This document shows, one piece after another, positions 58,600 through 64,000 of a stretch of DNA of 64,000 bases (position 1 is the first letter of the stretch; every line of letters begins with the position of its first letter). The DNA lies in contig JAUKNK010000331.1 of NCBI GenBank assembly GCA_030765055.1, forward strand, positions 248,001 to 312,000, given 5' to 3'. The notes beneath the pieces are model-generated. The model was not told the DNA's origin. It ran no database searches and saw only the letters and a list, made by a program, of their open reading frames with translations. Source of the DNA: Mantis religiosa. Taxonomy: Eukaryota > Arthropoda > Insecta > Mantodea > Mantidae. The translations under genes were made by a program, and so were the position numbers.

Positions 58600-59240
58600 A
58601 CACTTCACAAGTGACTTAACAAATATCAACTCCATAAATCAAGTTCAGGCCACATTCAACATAACATGTCCCTGTTAATTTCACCAAACACATTGATGAT
58701 GCAGACCCATATTTCTCGTAGATCAGCAGGTAATGGTGGTGTGTAAAATACATCCTTCACATAACCCCATACGACAAAGTTACTATGGTGAGGTAAGGAG
58801 AGTGTGGAGCATATGACATGAGTGCATTATCTTCCTTTTCAGTATGACCTATCTACTGAGCTTGAAGTATGGTGTACAGCAAGTTATAAAGATCATGGTG
58901 GAGCACCATCGTGTAGTAGATGATGGTATCAGTCTGCAACTGTGACATGAGCTAGTTCTCCAAAACACCAGGTAGATGTGTCCTGTAATCAGTTTATTAC
59001 TGCAGAAGAAGGTACTGTAAATTTTAGACTGTGATACCATGCAGAAAACATTCAGTTCAGGTGAATCATGAAGGTATGGCATGACGAAATGGGGCTTTTC
59101 AGTTCTCTAAATCCTTACATTGTGCTGTTCATTTTACCACTCAGAAAGAATGCTGCTTCCTCATTCAAAACAATTTTATCACAAAACTTATTGTGTTCCA
59201 TGCCTCCTGGAAACTGCTACAAAATTCAAAGCATTTCAAT
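58600..59240 (-). pseudogene. decayed IS630/Tc1-like DDE transposase
   Basis: Minus-strand pieces in order, in several frames: NEEAAFFLSGKMNSTM, VLENxLMSQLQTDTIIYY, HDGAPP (the second catalytic region), then FVVWGYVKDVFYTPPLPADL and an end rich in IN and D. 'DGAPPH...WGYVKD.VY.PPLP' is a well-known insect DDE signature. Copy A (20740-21100) lost the 3' half. Many stops; long dead. Confidence 0.6.
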
Positions 59241-59292
59241 TTGTCCTCAGGTGATAATGCTTGTAACAGGTGCAAATGGTAGGATGTACCTT

Positions 59293-59890
59293 GAGTTTTT
59301 TTCTTTAACACATTCCAAACATTCAAAGGCAGGATGTTCAATTTTCTACTGACTCAATGAGTTGATTTTTGTGGGCTGCATGTGAGGCTAGCTTACAAAT
59401 GGTCAACTGTTTCTTCTGGCACTCTCAGCTGGCCTATTCATGTGACCTTATGCAGGCATTCCGTGGTTATCAACTGTTGATACCATTTGTGTATAGAGTT
59501 GGTAGGGAGTGCTTCTTTCGAGTACTTTGTTTCATCGCACGATTGTCTCAAATTTACTTAATGAAACTCAGCAGTTCAAGAGTGACTCCTAGAAGGTTCA
59601 TTTGAATATTTGTGTTTTCATCTCATGGATGAAATAGTCAGCCATATCCTAACACTGATGGTGCCCATGCAGACCTCTCCATAGCCACATTACAGTCTGT
59701 AGTTAACTTCAGCAGCAATTTTTTTTTCTTTAACGAGGAATTCAATGACAGCATACTGTCACCATGTGGCATAGTTGTGCTCCTGCGACAGGCCACAGCT
59801 GGGTGCTTGCCTGGACAGCTGGACACTTGCCAACGATAGGTTGCTATGACGAAAGCTAGGAAAGGGAAACCTGTAATATAGCAAGCATCA
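59293..59890. other. intronic, no gene recognised
   Basis: Duplicate of 21101-21699. Confidence 0.45.
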
Positions 59891-60463
59891 GATCAGCCTA
59901 CCACTACAGCCTGCATCCCATTTACCAGCAACCTATCTGGCAGAAGCAACAGAATTCTCGCCAAAGATATCAAGACCATGCACAAACCACCTCCCAAGAT
60001 TAAAGATCTGTTGAGGCCAATGAAAGACAAACTGGACTTCCAAGTTCCAGGAGTGTACCGCATTTCCTGTGAATGTGGGACACCGCATATAGGACAAACC
60101 GGAAGGACCAGCGCTACCAGAATAAACGAACATGAATGGAGCATTCGCTTAATGCAGCATGAGAAGTCTGGGCTGGCAGAGCATTGTTTTGATAATGAAC
60201 ATAGGGCCAACTTTCGGGAGATGACAATCTTGGCAAAATGCAACAGTTACTGGAAGCGGAGAACTAAAGAGGCTTTGGCCATTTCCTCCGAGAGGAGCAA
60301 GCTTAATCGTGATGCTGGATTTCAGTTCAGCACCTCTTGGAAACCGGCCTTAAAATGGAAATCCGTCAACCTAAGACGCACAGATCAATACGGCTTGACA
60401 ATCAAGTTAAGTAGTTACGTTTCTTTGACTAAATTAACTTTCTATACTCACACCATCTCCTGA
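59891..60463 (+). pseudogene. Penelope-like GIY-YIG domain, duplicate of 21700-22272
   Basis: Open from the linker through GVYRISCECGTPHIGQTGR to the TGA at 60461. Compared with copy A, the residues just before HIGQT differ (TP for RL), and there are a few other changes such as K for E in YWKRRTKEA. It is antisense inside intron 1 of gene B. Confidence 0.84.
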
Positions 60464-61460
60464 CTTGGTATTTAAGTTACGGAAAACAGTCTTTTGTTCT
60501 GTAATGCAAATTTTCATAGTGTTTTGTCTTTGTTTATATTGGTGTTATATTCAGTGTTTCATTTGAGTTTATAACATTTAATAAATATCCTGATGATTGG
60601 AGCGATGCACACTCCCTAAACATCGATTTCTAATCGTCTTTTCACTTGGCTGGCTTCCCAAGTACAACTTGAGCAAATAAACACATGTTCTTTTAGTGGA
60701 AACTGACACATTATGTTTACTGTATCAAGAGAAGCACTTGACTGACTGCAACTTACACAGCCGAGCAAGGTATGGTGCCAATGCATTTTCGAGCTGAAAT
60801 TGCTACTAAATGGCAAGGGCATCATGCAGGAGGGAAAGCAGCGACAAGTTTATCTTAACAAACAAGGCAGGATTTTAGTGACCTCCAACCATAAGGGATA
60901 GAAACGATGATTAAAATCTTAAACAATTATTTCTGAAGGGGAAGAGATTTCATATTACCAAAGTTTCCTTTAATTTAACTAAACATTGCAATAAAAGAAT
61001 ACTTTTGTATACATATTGCAAAACTTCAAAAACATCAGTTTTAGAAGCTGACAAAAATATCTTTTATAACCTTAAAAATTTTTGCCACAATTATTTTTAC
61101 CTCTTTTCACAAAAATAAATCCTACTGAACTAAATGGACCTGTGTAAATTTATATCATTACACATAGTGAAAATTACAAACTACCTTACAGATTTCAGAA
61201 ATCAACATAACAGTTTTTGTTTTAGTTATCTGTATTATTTAAACATTCTGGTAACTATGCAGTAGAACCTGGTGTAAATCACAGACCAATTAGAACTTTC
61301 AAGAACTTCACTTAATATTGTGCAGCTAGAGAACTTTGTATAAGTGTATTAATAAATATTAACATATTAGTGTGATCATTCTAAAGCATATATTCCCATT
61401 AAAATATAACACAAATATTTTGAAAAAAAAAATAAAGGAGTACATATTTGAATCTAAATC
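60464..61460. other. intron 1 of gene B, no element recognised
   Basis: Duplicate of 22273-23270, nearly identical. Confidence 0.55.
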
Positions 61461-61464
61461 TTAC

Positions 61465-61866
61465 CTTAATTTCATCACAATCTGCTGAAATTTGTATTTC
61501 CTGCACCAAACATTCTTCTTGAATTTCTAACTTGTTATACATTCCCTGATCACTGCCACATTTCTTGAACTTCATTACAGAATCTTCTTGAAGAAATTCT
61601 CCCTCATTCTCTGAAGGTAACTTCAAAAAGATAGTCTGTTCTTTAATTTCAGTTTCATTATTTGTTTCACAGATGTTGCTACTTGTAATAATCTCTGACT
61701 TAATCTTGGTTTTCTCCTCCTTTAAACCTAAGTCTAAAAAAGGAGTGGATGACTGAACTTCAGTTTTGATTGTTATGTCACCATCATTGCCCACAAGCAC
61801 AGTGTGAGTATCTGCTAAGTCACTTGAGAAACAATCCTCTTCTTTGATTTGTATTTTGGTCTCCAT
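61465..61866 (-). CDS. zinc-finger gene B, first coding exon
   Basis: 134 codons from ATG 61866 to donor AAG|GTAAGATTT. One Pro codon shorter than gene A's exon, with about ten amino-acid changes clustered in the middle acidic part (for example EEEETK to KEEKTK). The three hydrophobic-Lys-x-Glu motifs are kept. The upstream in-frame stop is also kept. It joins the mini-exon at 48935 across a 12.5-kb intron full of repeats. Confidence 0.82.
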
Positions 61867-62577
61867 TTCACAATTGTTGTTTCATCTAACAGTGCATGTC
61901 TTAACTGCATTCACCAACCTATATAAACATAAATCTAAGTCTTAATAAATACATGTAATATATAAAAAATGAAAACAAAAAAGTTCTTACATTTAAAATG
62001 TTTGTTTAAAAAGAAATTATGAACTAATCTGATGTGAAGCAATCATACTTGGCTAATGATGCATTCACTTGTCAATTATGTTACCATTACATAAACAGAT
62101 ACATAACTATTCCTCTACATTAACGTGACCAAATCTCTTTTGGAAAAAATCAGTTTACAAACAAATGGGCTCTAGGAAGGTCCTTTTCAAATATACCAAG
62201 GTTTTAGTTTTTAATTTAAAGTGTTTATAATTGCATTAGTACCTACATGTTGTTAACCTGATAAACAATTTACTGTGAGTAAAATTGATAAAAGCAAAGA
62301 CTATCTACACTGATTTATTTCTACAATACTGTCACCCTGGTGGTAGGCTCGCAAAGCCGATGAAAAATGATGGCCGATCGTTACCGGTAGCGACGGACAG
62401 TTGAAGGTAGATTTGGAAAAATAAACAGTTTTAGGTTAGCTAGCAAATTGTGATGTGACGAATGTATTTGCTAGGGAAATAAAGTGCAGTTTTTGTATTT
62501 GAAGCCTCGACTTTTGATTTTCACGAACCCACAAAGTCACAACTGGTGTCAGAAAGCGGGACAACAACATCACCGTT

Positions 62578-63777
62578 ATGGCAATGGAATCGGCATTGGA
62601 AATGCTTTTGCAGAAGATGAACGAATTAACAGCGAAGTCGGAAGCGGCAAATAACAACTTGGCCGCGAAGATGAACGAGTTAACAACAAAAACAGAAGCG
62701 GCAAATAACAACCTGGCCGCAGAGTTGAAAGAAATAAAGACCGAATTGACCACAGAAATGAAGGCAGTGAACGACAGTCTGGCCACGGAAATGAAGGAGG
62801 CGAACGAGGTCCTCGCCGCAAAATTTGAGGAACAGTTGGCCGGCGTGAGGGATGACGTGACGGAGCTGGGCAAGCGGATGGGCCAAGTGGACGAGCGCGT
62901 CGAGGACCTGGCTAACCGCTTCAATGACCTAGAGGAAAAGGCCGACAATAACGCCAAGTCCCTGAACGCCATGGTTGAAGACGTCGAAGACCTCGCGAAC
63001 CGCGTAAACAACCTGGAGGGAAAGGCCCACAGCAGCGTCAAGTCCCTGAACGCCATAGTGGAGGACGTCGTCGGCAGGGGACTGAAGGATTTGAAGGCTG
63101 ACGCACCGGGACGCGACACAACATCGGCGCGCGTCAAACCTCCGAAATATGACGGCGCGTCAACATTCGAGGTCTTCCGCCGCCAGTTCGACACAGTGGC
63201 CAAGCACAACAGATGGTCACCGGAGGAGGAGGCCACACAGTTAATAGCCAGCATCCAGGGACGGGCCGCGGAAATCCTAAACGCCGTGCAGACGACGGCG
63301 GCGCCCAAGGACATCTGGGAGGCCCTGGAGAATCGCTTCGGGAACCACCGCTTAGCCGCAGCATACCGCAGCCAGCTAAAGGCAAGGTCGCAGCAGCCGG
63401 GGGAGACGCTGCAGGAGTTCGCCATAGCGATCGAGCAGCTGGCTAGCAAGGCCTTGGTTGACCTGCCACTGGAGTTCGTATCCCGGGAAGCCGCCTACAA
63501 CTTTGTCGACCGGGTACGGGACACGGAGATTCGTCAGCGCCTAATGCTCGGCGATTATAAAACCATCCACGAGGCGCTGACAGCGGCATTAAGGATGGAG
63601 GTGGCCAAGATAGCATCTATCCCGACGTCGAGAACGAAGAGTGTCCGCTACGCCAGAGACAGAAGACCAGCTGAGGGACGCCGGCGAACACCTAGTGGCC
63701 TGTGTTGGGGGTGTGGACAGCCCGGACACCTGCGGAGAGACTGCCCACACCAGGAAGAGCAGCCGGAAAACGAGTAA
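62578..63777 (+). CDS. gag polyprotein of the LTR element
   Basis: 399 codons, complete and open, from ATGGCAATGGAATCGG to TAA. It forms the virus-like particle core and packages element RNA. Residues 1-160 are a coiled coil of Ala/Glu/Lys/Asn repeats with LGKRMGQVDERVEDLANR and a second partial copy (EDLANRVNNLEG). The core follows with FEVFRRQFDTVAKHNRWSPE, KDIWEALENRFGNHRLAAAY and EFAIAIEQLASKALVDLPLE. The knuckle CWGCGQPGHLRRDCPHQ lies near the end. Unlike its two siblings it has no stop, so it is the youngest of the set. Confidence 0.9.
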   Translation: MAMESALEMLLQKMNELTAKSEAANNNLAAKMNELTTKTEAANNNLAAELKEIKTELTTEMKAVNDSLATEMKEANEVLAAKFEEQLAGVRDDVTELGKRMGQVDERVEDLANRFNDLEEKADNNAKSLNAMVEDVEDLANRVNNLEGKAHSSVKSLNAIVEDVVGRGLKDLKADAPGRDTTSARVKPPKYDGASTFEVFRRQFDTVAKHNRWSPEEEATQLIASIQGRAAEILNAVQTTAAPKDIWEALENRFGNHRLAAAYRSQLKARSQQPGETLQEFAIAIEQLASKALVDLPLEFVSREAAYNFVDRVRDTEIRQRLMLGDYKTIHEALTAALRMEVAKIASIPTSRTKSVRYARDRRPAEGRRRTPSGLCWGCGQPGHLRRDCPHQEEQPENE

Positions 63778-64000
63778 GGGCCGTCGTGGAGAGGGGCACG
63801 TCGGCGCCATTACCTCCATCCCCTCGAGTGACAATCCGCGCCGTCAGCCGGCGGATGGATGACAACCTCATCGCGGACGGCTGGGTAAGAGGAAAGCCGT
63901 GCCCCGTGCTGGTGGACACCGGGGCGACCGTGACCATCATCAGACCTGACGTGGCGAAGGGTTTGCCGACGAGGAAGCCGAGCCGACCATACGAGCTTGT
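63774..64000 (+). CDS. pol start: aspartic protease, incomplete, -1 frame
   Basis: The frame is open from within the last gag codons to the window end. It contains VRGKPCPVLVDTGATVTIIR with the DTG active-site triplet. It has no obvious ATG before the protease and overlaps the gag stop in the -1 frame. A GGAAAAC heptamer at 63765-63771 sits in the right register for slippage. The rest of pol lies outside the window. Confidence 0.8.

Larger units (their letters stand above)
30608..62329. repeat. segmental duplication, copy B
   Basis: Direct duplicate of 3421-27657; see that entry for paired landmarks. It is longer because of insertions at 30653-33540, 34845-35728, 42590-44572, 45397-46160 and 49414-52672, a local tandem duplication of the terminal zinc-finger exon, and the deletions suffered by copy A around 20465 and 20758. 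Confidence 0.9.
62330..64000 (+). mobile_element. Ty3-type LTR element, 5' part, runs off the window
   Basis: Inserted in copy B within TCTACAATA... relative to 27650. 5' LTR 62330-62541 (TGTCACCCTGGTGG ... ACAAAGTCACA), primer site TGGTGTCAGAAAGCGGGAC at 62544, then an uninterrupted gag and the start of pol. It is related to 49497-52320, but the LTRs differ visibly. Whether it is full length depends on sequence beyond 64000. Confidence 0.88.

Overview
The window is AT-rich, gene-poor, intron-rich and packed with decayed transposons: mariner DD34D, CR1/Jockey-like LINEs, Penelope-like elements with GIY-YIG nucleases, Ty3-type LTR elements primed by a tRNA-Leu-like site, and several tRNA-headed SINEs. 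This fits a large insect genome. A cockroach or termite is my guess from the flavour of the repeats; nothing in the window proves it.

The only host genes I can support are two paralogous C2H2 zinc-finger genes, both on the minus strand. Gene A has three coding exons: an acidic first exon (23679-23275), a 32-nt mini-exon (16541-16510) and a terminal exon with 13 fingers (11154-9792). Gene B has the same first exon (61866-61465) and mini-exon (48935-48904) but two candidate terminal exons in tandem: 9 intact fingers (40866-39840) and 12 fingers of which 4 are damaged (38693-37412). Splice sites and phases agree across all junctions. Each terminal exon has an AATAAA-type signal downstream.

Genes A and B sit in two direct copies of one long segment. 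Copy A runs about 3421-27657. Copy B runs about 30608-62329, and its continuation may lie outside the window. Comparing the copies gives natural empty sites that date insertions. Shared, so older than the duplication: mariner 15035/47426, GIY-YIG fragments 21700/59891 and 11946/41765, mini-exon-flanking SINE hairpins, and the gag-bearing LTR element 19601/54514. Copy A only: solo LTR 7227-7616, SINE 14012-14259, 113-bp insert 4224-4336, Penelope-like insert 17246-17885, LINE 24067-27579. Copy B only: jockey-like LINE remnant 30653-33335, gag-bearing LINE 42590-44572, nested LINE/LTR element 49414-52672, and an LTR element starting at 62330 that runs off the end.

Layout: 1-3420 transposase tails and unassigned DNA; 3421-27657 copy A; 27658-30607 spacer with a truncated LINE and a SINE foldback; 30608-62329 copy B; 62330-64000 the 5' part of a recent Ty3-type element whose gag is open and whose pol starts in the -1 frame. 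All coordinates of repeat edges come from eye alignment and may be off by a few bases.
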